A model generated the notes under the pieces. That model saw only the letters and a program-made list of their open reading frames with translations, was not told the origin of the DNA and ran no database searches. The position numbers and the translations under genes are program-made. This document shows, piece by piece, positions 46,594 to 60,300 of a DNA stretch of 64,000 bases (its first letter is position 1; the number at the start of each line of letters is the position of its first letter). Origin of the DNA: Phoenix dactylifera (lineage: Eukaryota; Streptophyta; Magnoliopsida; Arecales; Arecaceae); assembly GCF_009389715.1 (NCBI RefSeq), contig NC_052399.1:30141146-30205145 (forward strand). The letters are read 5' to 3'.

Positions 46594-48640
46594 AGAGAGA
46601 GAGAGAAGGGGGTGGGAGCTTCTGTGTTAGAAAGGTCAGTGCAAGGGGTCTAATAAGCTATCAAATTTTGTTTCTGACCATACAAATAAAATCTTTTATG
46701 GAGAGATGACCTCTTAGTCTGCAGCATAAATGTCGCAAGTTAGCTGAAGTAGTGCGCAAGATCCTTGTTCCATTCTAAACTGCACAAAAGATATGCAATA
46801 ATGTACATATACTGGAGAAAGGAAGGTGAGGTACAGAAAGTTGCAGTAGAAATGTTTCAACCATTCATTTCTGCTTCTCTTTTGCTCCTCTCTTGCCTCC
46901 CTCCTACGTTTAAGAACAAGAATAGGTTTGTGTTTACAGCATGCGCAAAGGGGACTAAGGTGGTGCTAGATTGTTACCCAGGATGTCGATGATTAGAGTT
47001 TTAATTCCTTCCTTTTTCTATAGTTATCTCAATGAATTAATGTCAGCTATAGTCTTTCAGTTCTTTTCCCCAGAGAGAGAGAGAATATAGGTGGTATGCT
47101 ACCAACTATTTCATAGAAAAGATGAAAGAATTATTCTTCTGGCTAAAAGTGACCAAAGAAGTATCCAATTCAGATACTAGGGAAAGCACCTGCCAAGGTT
47201 CAGAATCTCTTCATAAGAATTTTAAGAATTTAACCAAAAAAAAATGGTGAGGCACTCGGCTGCAATATTTATAATTAGTAATTTCCAATATTTGTTTTTG
47301 CTGCAAGTATAAAGTCACATGTAGCTCTAAAATAGCACAACTTTCAGAACAAAACCTATGGCCAACATAGCCATCAATAAACTCATGGATCATAGTCGAG
47401 AAGGGTGATATGTGGCATTTATTAAAGTTCCACTGGATTCTGTCATGTTTTTTTTTTTTTTTAGTAATTCCAGATCCATCTGACTTCTTATCAGCAACCA
47501 AGCATGCCAATGAGGGCCAATTAGGATTCTTGGATATTCTTCAAGCTTTCTTCCAACAAGAGAATCAATTATTAATTATCCCAAAGGAGGGCGAGGGGAA
47601 GGGGGGGGAGAGAATCTATGGGTATCCAAGAGAAGGGGGTTGGGGAGAAGAGAAAGAGAGAGAGAGAGATCCCAAAAATGCTTGATACAAACCACAGTTG
47701 CAACTAAACAATGAATGCTTGCATCTAGAAAGGAGAATGACGATGATGACATATATATTAAAGTTAAAAGCTATGAAAGATTGCATGTAAGAACTATTTT
47801 AAAAAGGGGAAAAACTTGCCACCTTGACAGTTTAGCGGCCTCTAAAATATTTTGCATCACATTAGGGTATGGAAGATGAGATTGCTTCATAAATTAATAT
47901 CCGATCTTACAAAATATGAGTTACCATACCTTATTTGATCGGAGATATATTATTTTTATAGTTGTGATCCCTATTTTTATTAATTTATTAATTTTTTGAT
48001 ATCATTGTTTATGGGCCATCTTTGGATTCTGTATTCAATATTTTAAAATATTAGACACAATGTGTTCCAAAAAATATTTTAACATATGTATGCATGTATG
48101 TATGTAACAGAGACAATCCAACTAGAATTATTGCATTCTCCTTCAATGTCATTGTACATTTAAAAGTGAAGGAAAGCTGTTCGTATTATAAGATTTAGGA
48201 GATCCTGTTATCAGAGAAGCTAAACTTAATAAAACTAGTACTTGGCACATGCATCATGCATTTCAAGAGAAGGGATGGGAGAGAAACGTGAAAAGAAGAA
48301 GAGCCAAGATATATATGCGAGTTGATGGGAGGCCGCCTTTGTTTGTATCCATAAGATGGAGACAACGAAGGGGCTGCGGTGGGCCACATTCATCCAACTT
48401 TGGCTCCTTATGAGAAGTAGCAGCTGAGAAATAAGTACAAAATTAGAGTTGAACCTACGATGGAGCCCAAACCCCCGAGTCTTCCTTACTGTAATAGATA
48501 CAAATCAACATTTCAGTCATCAGTCATAAAAGAGTTTTCTAACGGACAACTCAACCAATGGTAATTATCAAAACAGCTTATTGATCTAATTATGATCTTA
48601 GCAAGATTTGTTACGATCTGATTTTGTCACACTCTCTAGC
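46594..48640. other. Intergenic DNA downstream of MYB
   Basis: AT-rich, with GA-rich runs (about 47074, 47590-47670). No domain-bearing frame is seen beyond the MYB 3' UTR (polyadenylation signal near 46685). Confidence 0.5.
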
Positions 48641-48649
48641 TTTCTCAAT

Positions 48650-49047
48650 ATCAACTTCGACAGTAATGTATAGAATGGAGAACATTGCGGTAGAGTAGGA
48701 TTTATCATTCAGGTCGAATTAAGAGCTACATAGGAAAGATGGGTATATATTATTGCCGTCCTACAGGCCAACAATCTAATCCTTGAAGAGGACTCTAAAA
48801 TAGTTATATCATGGATCGGCAATAGGGCAAACCGTCAGGATGTTAGTCACCTCTTGTTGACGTATGTCTGGATTTGTAGCAAGGCGTATCTATTAAGGGG
48901 CAAATAGTGTCGCCGACCATATGGTCGGCGACTTAAACAAGAATAGGCTTAACTGCTACCAGAACACCTAAAGGAAATTGGAAGGAATGATAAGAGGATA
49001 TGTGTATACACTAGAGCTTTGTAGAAGTAACCGATTCAACAAAAAAA
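48650..49047 (+). mobile_element. LINE RNase H fragment
   Basis: The plus strand reads GRVGFIIQVELRAT, then AVLQANNLILEEDSKIVISWI, matching the RNase H of the local LINE family (VGFVIRD, ELRAAW, ARxVLQA, LEGDSxxVI). The segment between VGFII and ELRA is deleted. A poly(A) run at 49039-49047 marks the 3' end. Confidence 0.7.
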
Positions 49048-49079
49048 AAATTGAGGGATGTAATGAATCCCAAATAACT

Positions 49080-49500
49080 TATATTATATAATATTTCTTT
49101 CTAGCAAGAAAATACCAGTAGGTAATGAGGACATAATAGAGGTTAACTCTATCTCAATTACTGTGAGCCTTCCAAATATAGCAAAAGCAAGATTTTGACT
49201 CAAGTTTTTGGTACAAATAGTAAGGGATTTTACCAACTTGGAATGCTAAAATCTATCTGCAAATCTTTTTGGTCGTGCAACTCTAAATTAATTTCATATT
49301 ATAAAAAAAAACATGCCGATTTTCAGTCATTGCACCAAAAGCTCTCACAAACTCAAATTGTAACAACTTGCTACAATTTCGCACCATCGGTTGAACTCGA
49401 AGAGGCTTGCACGCTACCACAAGATCAAGGACTGCCCAAGAAAACTTTTCATCTATTAACTTCGCTGGCCACATTTGTTCAAGGATAGTTTAATTTAGCC
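49080..49500 (-). mobile_element. LINE RT-tail fragment
   Basis: On the minus strand the sequence near 49200-49100 reads AIFGRLTVIE followed by SIMSSLPTGIFLL, the post-RT motif seen elsewhere as GRLTLIRSVLxSxPxYLL. Surrounding frames are broken, so extent is approximate. Confidence 0.45.
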
Positions 49501-51838
49501 GCCCAAGAAAAAAAAAAACAACTTGATACCAGTTTGGATAGAAGTTAATGAACTTGTGAGGTTGGAATCCAAAATCTTTTTTGTTACAGTACATTCATCC
49601 AAGTTAAAAAAAATCGATGGCACATGGATTTCCCATCAGTCCATCAATAATTGCTATCAATGGCCACGTTTTAGTGACCCAAATGGAGATTCCAAGTTTA
49701 CCGCTTCAAGGTTACAGATATTATTATTAGATCCTCTTATTGTACTCGAGTGACCCAATTCTCCCTCTCTCTCTCTCTCTCTCTCTTTTATCTTCTCGAA
49801 TTTTCTTCCGACTTCAACCCAAACAGATGAAATAACGTGACGGAGGATTCCAAGTCTTGGCCTCTCGTACCAGCATTAGGTATATGCACGTGAGAAGCAG
49901 CAACAAAAACTGATGTGATTTTAAAATCTTTCAAAGTAGATACTAGGTGATACGTAGCCTTATTTATTTTCTTTTAAAAAAGTGGTGTTGGGCATTAGAA
50001 TAATAATAAGGTTGCTTCATTGTGTCATAATGATTGTATTTTTAATGTATACAGAAGTAGAATGCAAACATCTTACCCTTTCTTTTTTCTTTCCTGATCC
50101 CATAATGATGAAAGTCTTGTGCACTTATTCAAAAAAAATAATACTATATTTTGGTTATTAATTTTTTTTCTTCTTCCAAATGAGAAGAATGGCAAGAATA
50201 TGAAAATATTTTCTTTTTTTTTGGTGTTGAGAGGAGTACGCAATGCATTCACTTAAATTCATAATTGGATTTTTTTTTTTTAGGATATTGTATATGGATA
50301 TTCCACATAATCTATCAAATGAATAATCATTTACACACTAATCATAGTTCTCATATAAAAAAATAAATAAAAAATCAATCTATAAACCTCATCAGCATGT
50401 TCTAGTATCTTTTTGGTTCAACAACTCTCCACTTAAATTATAGGAGATAAAATTTAACCATTGCCCATTTACTCAATAACCACAAATCATCACGAGGACT
50501 GGTTGTTGGCATCCAAGTATCCCTGTGTGAAATATAAAGAATTTAATTAGATGGACACGTTCCTAGCTTGACCATTATTGTTTGAAAGAGACCTCCTGAA
50601 ATGAAGACGACAGAGCAGTCATTATTTTGCCAGGGCCAGCACGATTATTTTGACAAGTAGGTGACAACGTGCATGTGCATTCAGACTTAAGGTGCTTCAG
50701 GATCCTATGTGGCTAAACAAAAATGGAGTGGCTTTCGCCACCTTTCTGGGAAAGAAATTATTATTTATATTGCATGGACCCATAGTCGTACATGTAACCA
50801 ACCATGACCACTAATAACCATGACTTGACTTGGCGCATGCGCAGCCACGTATGCACATAGTGTAGGCAATAATTTCTCCTCCATGCTTCCAAATTCAAAT
50901 AACGTTCAGCTAAATAGTGCCTTGTGATCCAGATTGATGCACAAAACATTCCTCACTAATTTTCTTTTCCTAATTCTAAAAATAGATAATATCTTTCCAT
51001 TTTTGATGCAAATATATTTAGTATTATCGATTGTTTTAGAAAATTAGGGTTACAGTCTGATGATAATAGAGATGGTGATTGCAATATTTGGCAGCTGCGG
51101 TGGTGATGGTGTGTATTAACAGCAAAATTTTCTGCTTTTTTTTTTTTTGAATAGTGAAAGCAAGAAAATCTAGGTCTCAATCTTTCAAACTGAATTTAAA
51201 ATTAGAAAACTGGCTGTAAAATTTTAAAAAAAATGGTGATGCCAACAATGGCCTAAGCTTATTTATTGGAATTTTCAAATCTGAACTCCATGAGACAAAT
51301 GCATGGCTCTGAGTTCCAAGTTTGATTGGATTCCCCTACTCAAGTTGAGGAATCTATTGCATGGATCACTAGCATGATCCCAGGAGGGCCCTGTGCTCAA
51401 ACATCAAAAGGTTTTGTGGTGTTCTTTTTGCAGCATTATACCAGGCCGTGCGGAAATTTGGTTCAAAATATCCTAGAATTCACACAATAAGCCCACGCCG
51501 AGCAGCAAAAAGGCCACCAGCCAATCTTAGTAAAAACAATTCAAGAAAAATCATGTCCCAATTCTCAAACTTCTAAGCATTATCAAATATTTTTAAAAAA
51601 CAAGAAAGAAAAAAAGACAGCAGATAAGTAATATATAATTTATATTTAACAATATTTATCTCGCAATTATAACAGTGCTTACCTCTACGATACATTATAG
51701 GTCTATACAGGATGGTTCGAGTTGGTACAACAAATCCATTATAACTATTAGTGTTCTAATCAATTGCCAATTATAAAGAAGAGCGACAAGTGTTATGACC
51801 AAACTTGGCCAATGTACGGACACAATGCGATTGAAGAC
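49501..51838. other. Intergenic, no gene recognised
   Basis: AT-rich sequence with a (TC)n run at about 49760-49790 and several T/A homopolymers. No protein domain was found on either strand. Confidence 0.5.
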
Positions 51839-51841
51839 TTA

Positions 51842-53546
51842 GGCCCTATTTGGGGAGCTTTTGGAGGGCCAAGAAGTACTTTCTGGCCCTCCAAAAGTAC
51901 TTTTACCTAAAAAATAGTGTTTGGTAAATTTTCCGAAAAACTGTTTCAGCTTTTGAGGGAAAGCTCTAATTTAGAGCTTTTCGAAAATGTTGTTTTCAGC
52001 TTTTTCGAAAAGCTGTATTTTTTACCAAAATACCCCCATTTAAAAAAAAAAATTCCTCCCAAAAATCTCTCTCTCACCGTCTCTTCCTCTCCCACCCAAC
52101 GCCACTCCCTCTCCCCCGCTGCCGCACCCTCTCCCTCTGCCCCGCCGTCGCACCCCTCCCTCTCCCCCACCCCCATGGTAGGGAGGTGCCGAAGAAGAGG
52201 AAGACGGGTGGTCTTCCCCTTCCCGCAGCCGCCGCCGGCCACGATGTCCTCGTCACGGAAAGGGGCGATGCCGAAGAAGAAAGAGGTCCCACGGTGGGGA
52301 GGGGCCGAAGAACAGGAAGAAGAAGGGGGCGCCCTCCCCCTTCCTGCGGCCGCCAGTGGTCACAACCCGCCCCCCTCCCGCGTCCGCCACGGCCCGGCCC
52401 CTTTCCGGCGTTGTCGGCCTCGCGGGAGGAAAGTACTTCCCAGGGGGCCAGCCGCGACCGCCAAGACTGCCGCGGGCGCTGCCGGCCACGGCCTGGCCCC
52501 CTCCCGCGGCCGCCGCCGGCCACGGCCCGGCCCCCTCTTGCGGCGGCCTGGCCCCCTTCCGGTGCCGCCGGCCGCGCGGGAGGAGAAGAAAGGAGAACGG
52601 GGGAGAGGAAGGAAGGAGAAGAAGAGAAGAAAAAAAGAAAAGGAAAAAAAAAGAAGAAAAGAAAAGAAAAAAGAGAAGAAAAGAAAATTTAAAAAATAAA
52701 AAATAAATAAATAAATAAATAAATATTTATATAAATGAATGAATGAATGAATAAGATAATAAATAAATATATTTCAGCATTATTAATTATTTACACTAAT
52801 AATTATAATATTTTATACCTTTATTATTGTATTATACTATAAATACAATATTATAATATATTATATCATAATACATTAATATGTTATGTTAAATAATTTA
52901 ATATTATGTTATATTATGAGAAATTAATTTATACTAATAATTATATTATTTTATACCTTTATTATTGTATAATATTATAAATATTATATTATATTACATT
53001 ATATCATAATACATTAATATGTTATTTTAAATAATTTAATATTATGTTATATTAAGAAAAATTGATTTATGCTAATAATTATAATATTTTTTATCTTTAT
53101 TATTGTATTATACTATAAATATAATATATATTAATTATATCATAATACATTAATATGTTATATTAAATAATTTAATATAATGTTATATTATGGAAATTTA
53201 ATTTACTCTAATAATTATATTACTATTATGCTATGCTATGCAATGTCATATTACTATATTATAATAATATTATTTTACATTACAGTAATATTATACTATA
53301 TCGTATATTATGTATTAATATATGTTATGTTTTATTATGCTCTGTTGGATAATACTATGCAATGTCCTTTATGATAATTTTGTCATACAAAAGTACTTTC
53401 TCAGTTTATTTATCAAACACATGTTAAAGTGCCCCAGCACTTTAGAAATGTAGTTACCAAACAGCAAACAGCTTTTTATAAAAGCTCTACTTCAAACAGC
53501 TATACTTTCAACAGCTCTACTGCCAACAGCTCCTCCAAACAGGGTC
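51842..53546. mobile_element. PIF/Harbinger-type (Tourist-like) element, 1.7 kb
   Basis: Imperfect terminal inverted repeats (GGCCCTATTTGGGGAGCTTT at the left; GACCCTGTTTGGAGGAGCTG as complement of the right) are flanked by TTA on both sides (51839-51841, 53547-53549). End sequence and 3-bp TTA duplication are typical of this superfamily. Subterminal AAAAGCT/AGCTTTT phrases recur at both ends. No transposase. The interior joins a CpG-rich Pro/Arg/Gly-coding-like block (52070-52590), a purine run (52575-52690) and an AT-rich minisatellite (52775-53250). The low-complexity frames in the GC block overlap on both strands and are not convincing genes. Confidence 0.8.
52775..53250. repeat. AT-rich minisatellite, about 137-bp period
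   Basis: The phrase CTAATAATTATA recurs at 52796, 52934, 53072 and 53208 (steps 138, 138, 136), each with similar following sequence ('cataatacattaatatgtta'). About 3.3 copies, nearly pure A/T. Confidence 0.9.
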
Positions 53547-53549
53547 TTA

Positions 53550-55400
53550 GACTACAACCACCTTCTCTAGCACATAAAATAAATGAATACAAAGTTAATA
53601 TTGCTCAAACCAATATCATCAAAAATGGTAGAGGAGGTTGGAATGGACCAAACTGCAGATCGCAGCAATATTCTCTCCACTTTCTTCCAAAATTTTTAAA
53701 AATATAACAAATAATAGTAAAAGGAAAAAGCAATTTTGCATGCATACCCCACAACAAGAGCTTTCTTGCTTATTTAACCCTTGTAAAATGAGGGTATGCA
53801 TACAATCGACTCCAAAAAGTCTAATATTAATTTGTATAATAACCCTTCAAAAATATCCAAAATTTGCACATGCCTACAAAATCGGAGGGCTACATATACA
53901 CCCCTTGACTAGATGAAATCTCCAAGTAAAATTAATTTTTCCATATTATTTTACTTACCCTTCCAGGGACTTTTCATGCATAATCTCCAAAGAATGATAT
54001 TTTTAAAAAGAAATAAAATTATGCATACTCCTTTGGCCTATGCATAATCTCCAAAGAATGATATTTTTAAAAAGAAATAAAATTATGCATACTCCTTTGG
54101 CCTAAGATTTCAAATATTCACCCTTAAAATTACAGATACTTATTACTCATATAAAGACGTGAGAAATCTACTTTCCACCATCATATGCCTATTTATAGAT
54201 TATCGAATAAAACAAATACTAGTTGTCCAGCATATTTATACAGCACGCTTATACATATAAACTCAATATGCTTTGAGGTAGATATTTTAGGAGGGAAAGA
54301 TAGATAATTGCAACAATATCAAGAATAGTTTCTTTCTTTCAATGTCAGGAACTCAAAGACTAACTTGCTAATTTTATGTGCTCAAAACTTAACAGTAGCA
54401 AGAAAAAATTCTGAAAGTCAAAAGGTCAAATAGATCATGTGAAAGGGGCATTCAACTTGTTCTAATATGCAATAGTATGATCAAATTGGCTCTCATAACT
54501 TCAAAAGAGATCCTATAATTCATAATGCAGAAATAGATCTTATGATCATTTATATTTCAGATGCAATAATGAAATCCAAATCATTTTGGACTATTTTGGA
54601 TTGGATCTTAAGATTTGGAAACAACATGCTAAGAACAATGAGCAACTAGTAAGGTCTACTTGGTCTGGTAATGTAACATCCAAAGGCATTAAATACTGCA
54701 AAAAAAGTCATTCTTGATCAGAATACAATGGGAAAACAAGGGCTGCTTCGAATTCCCCGTGGTGAAAACGTTTGTTGTAAACTATTAAACAGGCAGTATG
54801 GAAGCTGATGCCACCAGCAAAACTCAATCTAACCTCACATAGGTGTATACAGAAGTTGCATGAAACTAGTAGCTTATGTGTCGAAGAAAGCCCACAATCA
54901 ACAAGAAGCAATGTCAAACACCTGCTACTAGCCATGGTACATATGTAAGCTGCTTGCAGGTTCAGAGTTTAGGACAAAGAAATGACATGCATTTTGTGAT
55001 TGGTCTACACCAGACCAAGCTTCCACCAATCTTGATCCAGCCATCCATATGTATCAACCCAAACAAGGACGGTGTTGGGATTGGATGGCTTATCCGATCC
55101 TTTACAATTACGGTATCAAGGTCAGGTTCATGTCAAGTGTGTGGTTAGATCCACGCCAAAACCAAAAGGACATACTAGTTTTGAATTCAAACCTAGACCT
55201 AATTTACGAACCTATGTTCATACTTGTTGCCGATGGAAACCGGCATCACCTAGGTGCCAAGCAAGTGATGCGACGGTGCTAGAGGACTCAACAATCGGCT
55301 GCTCGGGTCATGCTTGGATGAGACTCGTAGAGGACGGCTACTATCGGGGATCTGGTTCGGTGGCCACATTCCGACCTACAAGAGCAAAAACGAAGAAATC
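53550..55400. other. Intergenic DNA with a 64-bp tandem duplication
   Basis: No gene seen. Units at 53976-54039 and 54040-54103 are identical as far as I can read, indicating a very recent duplication. Coding-like frames around 54700-55410 lack recognisable domains. Confidence 0.5.
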
Positions 55401-56970
55401 TTTTTGTTGAAATGTGTCCGGCGGAGGATCCTCTGGTGCTTAAGTCAGAACGATGCTCAAGAACTAGAAGGAGATTTTTAACAATCTGTCAGGGCATCCA
55501 AGCACTTACCTGAAAAGTTCCTCAAAAAGTTGGTTGTATAGGCGAAAAAGAGTACCTGCCGCCGTGGAATTTGGGCACGTGGGTCAGCCAAGATTGGCTG
55601 GCCTCCGCACATACCAAATATCAGGCATGGATGCTTCACACGCAGATCATACCCTGCCTGTTAAGTCGTCGAAATTTCAGAGATCGCCCTGCCTTTCGAA
55701 ATTCGAACATAGCCGTTGGCTTTTGGGAGCGCCAAGTCGCTGCTCCTAACCAGTAGTGTGTTGGCTTTATGGCGTATTCTAGTTGGACAGCCCTTCTGAT
55801 GAGCTGTGGTCAGTCCCGATGCACATTGCTTACCCCCCACTTCCGTAACCGAGCCGAGCTTGCCGGGTCGGGTTATAGAAGTAGTTTTTCCGGTAGGGTC
55901 TCCTTGACAGAGATTGTCGAGGAGGATACACAGCATCTTTTCAGAGATTTTTCGGATCTCGCATAAGGAATGTGGCCACATTATCATGTGAGACGTTCGC
56001 AGGCTAAATGGCTGCTTGGAGACTAGCAGCAATTCAAAGAGTCATTCTAGGATGAACATTTGAGGGACACATGGCTGAGGCAAAAGGTCACATCGGAATG
56101 GGCTGCTCAAATCCTCCATAAATAGGGAAGGCAACAGCCTTAGCCTTTTTCACCTCGTTCCCTCATTGTCTACTGACTAGTGCCTCCCAATCCAACATTC
56201 TCAGTCCATGCATCCTCAGAGATCAGGACGTTACTTTAGGAGATTGGGACGTGCGATAGCCAACCAAAGCCACGTCGAGATCCTGAGCCGAGCTCCTAGT
56301 GTGCGCTCCCAGTCTGCGCATCCTTGGAGACCAGAACGCTAGCTAGTGCCTCCCAGTCTGTGCTCCATGTTTGCGCATCCTTGAAGATCAAGATGCGAGT
56401 CCTTGAGACCGGAACGTGCGACCTCCAACTAAAGCCATGCCAAGCTCCCGAGACGAGCTCCCAGCCTGTGCTCCCAATCCGCCCATCCCCAAAGATCAAA
56501 ACACGAGTCCTTGGAGACCGAGATGCGCAACCTCCAACTAGAGCCACGCCAAGCTCCCAAGCTGAGCTTCCAATCTGCGCTCTCAGTCCGCGCATCCTTG
56601 GAGATCAGGATACGAGTCTCTGGAGATCAGGATATATAACCGCTAACTGAAGCCATGTCGAGCCTCCAAGCCGAGCTCCTATGCCAAGCACTCCAGGCTA
56701 GACACTCAAGGCCTAACAATTCAGAAAGATCACTCTACTCTGATGCTTTTTATTTCTCTTGTTATTTTATACTGTTGTTCCAAAGCACTGTCTGACTTAA
56801 GCATCGAAGAAGACCTAACCGAAGCCACCCTGGCTAGCCTTTCTCTTTTCTGTGTGTAGATCCGTCTTCTACCACCATGGACCGAGCGAGTTGATTTGTA
56901 CCATCCACGTCTCTAGATCATCAGAACATGGTTAGGCAGGGTTTTGGGCATCAACAATACCCAACAATGG
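55400..56970 (+). mobile_element. Probable LTR of a Gypsy-like retrotransposon
   Basis: A GC-rich segment in AT-rich surroundings with the style of monocot Gypsy LTRs: 'ggcggaggatcctctggtgcttaagtcag' wording near 55420, an internal 108-bp tandem repeat, then a 3' part with 'actgacttaagcatcg'-like text (56785-56805) and an end near 56960 followed by 'atggaccc'. No pol domains or confirmed target duplication, so the boundaries are uncertain. Confidence 0.4.
56209..56690 (+). repeat. 108-bp tandem repeat, about 4.5 units
   Basis: Units begin with (G)CGCATCCTTGGAGATCAGG-like sequence at 56209, 56316, 56373 (partial preceding unit of 57 bp), 56481 and 56590. Each continues through 'ccaactaaagccacgcc' and 'gagctcccag'. 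Units are visibly diverged (roughly 80-85% by eye). Confidence 0.85.
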
Positions 56971-57011
56971 ACCCAAAATTAATTAACACCCAGATCATAA
57001 TCAGGTGTTCA

Positions 57012-57395
57012 TTACACTGTTTTGACATGTTGGGATTTTTTTTTCAAATAATTAGACATCTCCAAGATATTATTCCATAATGACCTAATTTTGAAAACCA
57101 CCTGCACAATTTTAAAATATATTACCTTAATAAATTGGATAGGGGAAGAAAACCTTGCATGTATAGATACAGTCAACAACTTATCCAACCAAATAGCCGC
57201 TTGAATACCCTGGTAAACTTTCGATTCTAATGCATCATCGAGTTTTACACAAGATATCTCACAACCCTGAGCATCAAAACTAGCCTTCCTGTCTGCCAAG
57301 CAACCAACCAGTAACTTTTCTTGGAAAAATATGGCTATCTTTACAATAGATCGGTTACTCTTAAGCACGATACTTGTTACTCTACCAAGCTCCAT
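57012..57395 (-). other. Unassigned open frame, 127 aa
   Basis: An ATG frame (MELGRVTSIVLKSNRSIVKI) with mixed, non-repetitive composition, more protein-like than its surroundings. I do not recognise a family. No introns, promoter or paralogue in the window. It may be a relic exon or chance. Confidence 0.2.
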
Positions 57396-57399
57396 TTTT

Positions 57400-60300
57400 T
57401 CAAGAAGATTTCCAGTTATGACTTTTAAGAAATGGAAATTGATTGTTTCAAAATGTTTCCATTCGCATGTCCTTGAAACTGCCTATGAATTTTAAAAGCT
57501 TTACAAAAATGATTATGTGACAATATGTTGACAATGTTTACAAGTAAGATGGTTGACTAGATTATTTAAGTAGAAATATTGAGTTAGTCAACTGATTTCA
57601 CAAGATTAACCAAATCATTTGAACTGGTTTGATATATTTATTGGAAGTAAACCCATCCTGGTCGGCTGTGTCCAGTATTCAGAAAACTACCCCCAGGTAG
57701 GCTGCAAGCAGGTAGATTCTATCAGAGATTGGCAACCCCAAAATCCAGTCCATATTTGAATCGAATCAAGAATTTAAATGCAAGCCTAATCTATTTCCAT
57801 TCAGGTCAAGTTGGGTTATCTTTAATATTTCTTTATTGATTCATTGGGATTTTCAAGCCAAATCAGATCAAAAGATAATCCAAGCATAAACCATAAAAAC
57901 ATGCATAAATTGGTTGCTCGTATCAGGTCAACAAATAGAGAATTGGTCCTGGGTCAGTTTGGATTAGTTCAAATATGGATCGGGCTACTTGGTATTCTCT
58001 ATAGTATCCACATGACAGGTCTTTTGATCCAAGCTTGATTTAAATACATTTGATTTGGACTAGATTGCGTTATTTTTGGCCCAGTTTTGAATCAGAAGCA
58101 GATCAATGCGATCTGCTTGCAGTAACCTGTTCTTAAAACTTGTTTCATTGGTCATGCCAAACAAGAAACAAGTGCCCAATTTTTCCCACATATAACTTTC
58201 TGAATCTTTGCTCTTTTTTTCATAATATTCAGATGCCATGGAAACAGCTTTCACAAAACTGCCAATCAGAACAGCCCCCTACGCCCACCCTGTTTTAACT
58301 ACCAAGGGATGCATCAAATAGATTGACTAAATCTCATAAGGAGCACAAGAACCAAAGATCGCCCTGTTTACTTTGCACAATCACATCATAAGAAGTTGAC
58401 GTAGAGTAGTTCGACCAGCAAACATGTCAAAACGGACCAGGACATGCTTGACCCCAAACCGACACAATTTAATATTCTGTCTGGATTTGAACCTGGACCC
58501 AACACAATAGCCAATGTGGTTGGGCCATCAAAAATATATTAGACCCAGCGGGTTGTTCGGGTCAAGGTCAAATATGACCTGGACCCAACCTGAAATATTC
58601 AGGTCTTGACCGAGACCTGACAAGATCGGGCCTGCAGTTCGGATCTACCGCTAGCAGCTTAGTAAGGCTCATCTCTGGTCATAATCATAAATATACAAAT
58701 AACATAATCCTAACTTGTATTCCAAAAACATATCCAGTTATAAATAAGGAGAAACAACTTATAGGGAGCATGACACATTATTATAGTTCCTTGATAGCAT
58801 CAAAATATATGAAAAGGTAAAATAGATCAGCAAGAAGCATGAATCCAATATCTGAATTCACAAAAGCAAATTGTGTTCCATTAAAAGATACTGTTAGACA
58901 TATAAACTTGGAATTGACAGAAAGGGGAAACTGAGCTTCAAAAGCACATGTTATCAAAAGTCTATAAAGTATGCATGCTCTTAGTGTGCCAAAAATAAAT
59001 TTACATAAAACAGAACTAAAATTCACATATTCTCTATAAGGGCCTATCAAATAGATATGGCACAAAAATTCTATTAGCATAGTCCAATAGCTAAGCTCTA
59101 GAAATATCATAACCAATAAAAATCAAAATTAGACGAAGTGTTCAAAATTCCGAGAACAACAGTTTAACAACTTCTTGTTCAGCCTTCTCAAACAGGGATG
59201 CTGCTCCAACACTAATATAGTGACAGAAGGTGCCAGTGAAATTTGTCATGACCAGTTATAGACAAAGTAAAACTAAAATTAGAATCTAATAACCAAATGA
59301 TGTATTGTTTTAACCAAAACCTGGTATAAGTATGTACAGGACAGATATAAGCGTATGCAAAAGCAATTGTGCGTGCACATGCAGCACCGACTTAAGCGTG
59401 TGCAGAATACTGGTGTAAGTGTGTATAGGACTAAATATTAAATGGTAAGTGTATAAGGACCGGATATAAAACGGCAGTCAACTGAAAGAGCATTTGTTAA
59501 ACTTCCATTTATTTTATTAATCCATTGGGTTTGTGGTTCAAATCAGGCATAAAAAAAGAATCCAAACAGACCATAATAAACATGTATATGTCGATTACTT
59601 ATATCATTAACATGTTATGCAATAAAAACCATAATAATAATATGCAATATATAGACATTATCAACAATATATATTGCATGAGATTTTAACGATACCAGAA
59701 ATAAATTATAATCAACGGCACAAATTGATCACCAAATATGGTAATTTTATAAAAAGAAAATTAATCTGTTATACTCATGGAAATTTCTAAATTATATAAT
59801 ATGTTAGTTTTGATCTGCTTTCAGTTTATTGGAGTTCAGATTAAGAATTTAGTGATCCAAATCCAACCCATAGTCAAAATTGGGTCATATTTTTCAATCC
59901 AAACCTAATCTAAATAACTTTGGTTTAGATTGAACCAGATTCATTTTAAATCAATTCCAGATTGAAAGTGAGTCAATCCAATCCACTTATAGTCCTAGAG
60001 AAGGTGGTGAGGTGAAGCCGGCTTGCTGACAGTTTGCTTGGACCAAGTTGCCCCAATTCCAGCAAGTCCGTTTATTCTGCGCAACATTTTAACCACAAAA
60101 TTTTGATCTCCACGGTCCTGAAGCAGATCAAAGAAAAAGAAAAAATAACGGATAACAAATTCTTTAAGAATAGTCTTGTAGAATTCTGAAACTAATGATA
60201 TCTAAAGGTTTTTCACTCAGGAACACCTGAAAGGGTCATATACAGGTATCAATACCAAGGTGCTGATAAATGTGCACAACTAAAACATTAGCTACTTGCA

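Noticed and set aside
52186-52706. 168-aa and other frames in the GC-rich block
   Set aside because: Overlapping low-complexity frames on both strands inside a Harbinger-type element, with no recognisable domain or splice context.
55070-56966. LTR defined by TGTTGGG...CCCAACA
   Set aside because: The flanking 5-bp sequences do not match, and the first 330 bp look unlike the rest, so these borders are not supported.
59970-60000. End of a second hAT element (CCACTTATAGTCCTAG)
   Set aside because: No complementary end or 8-bp duplication could be found nearby.
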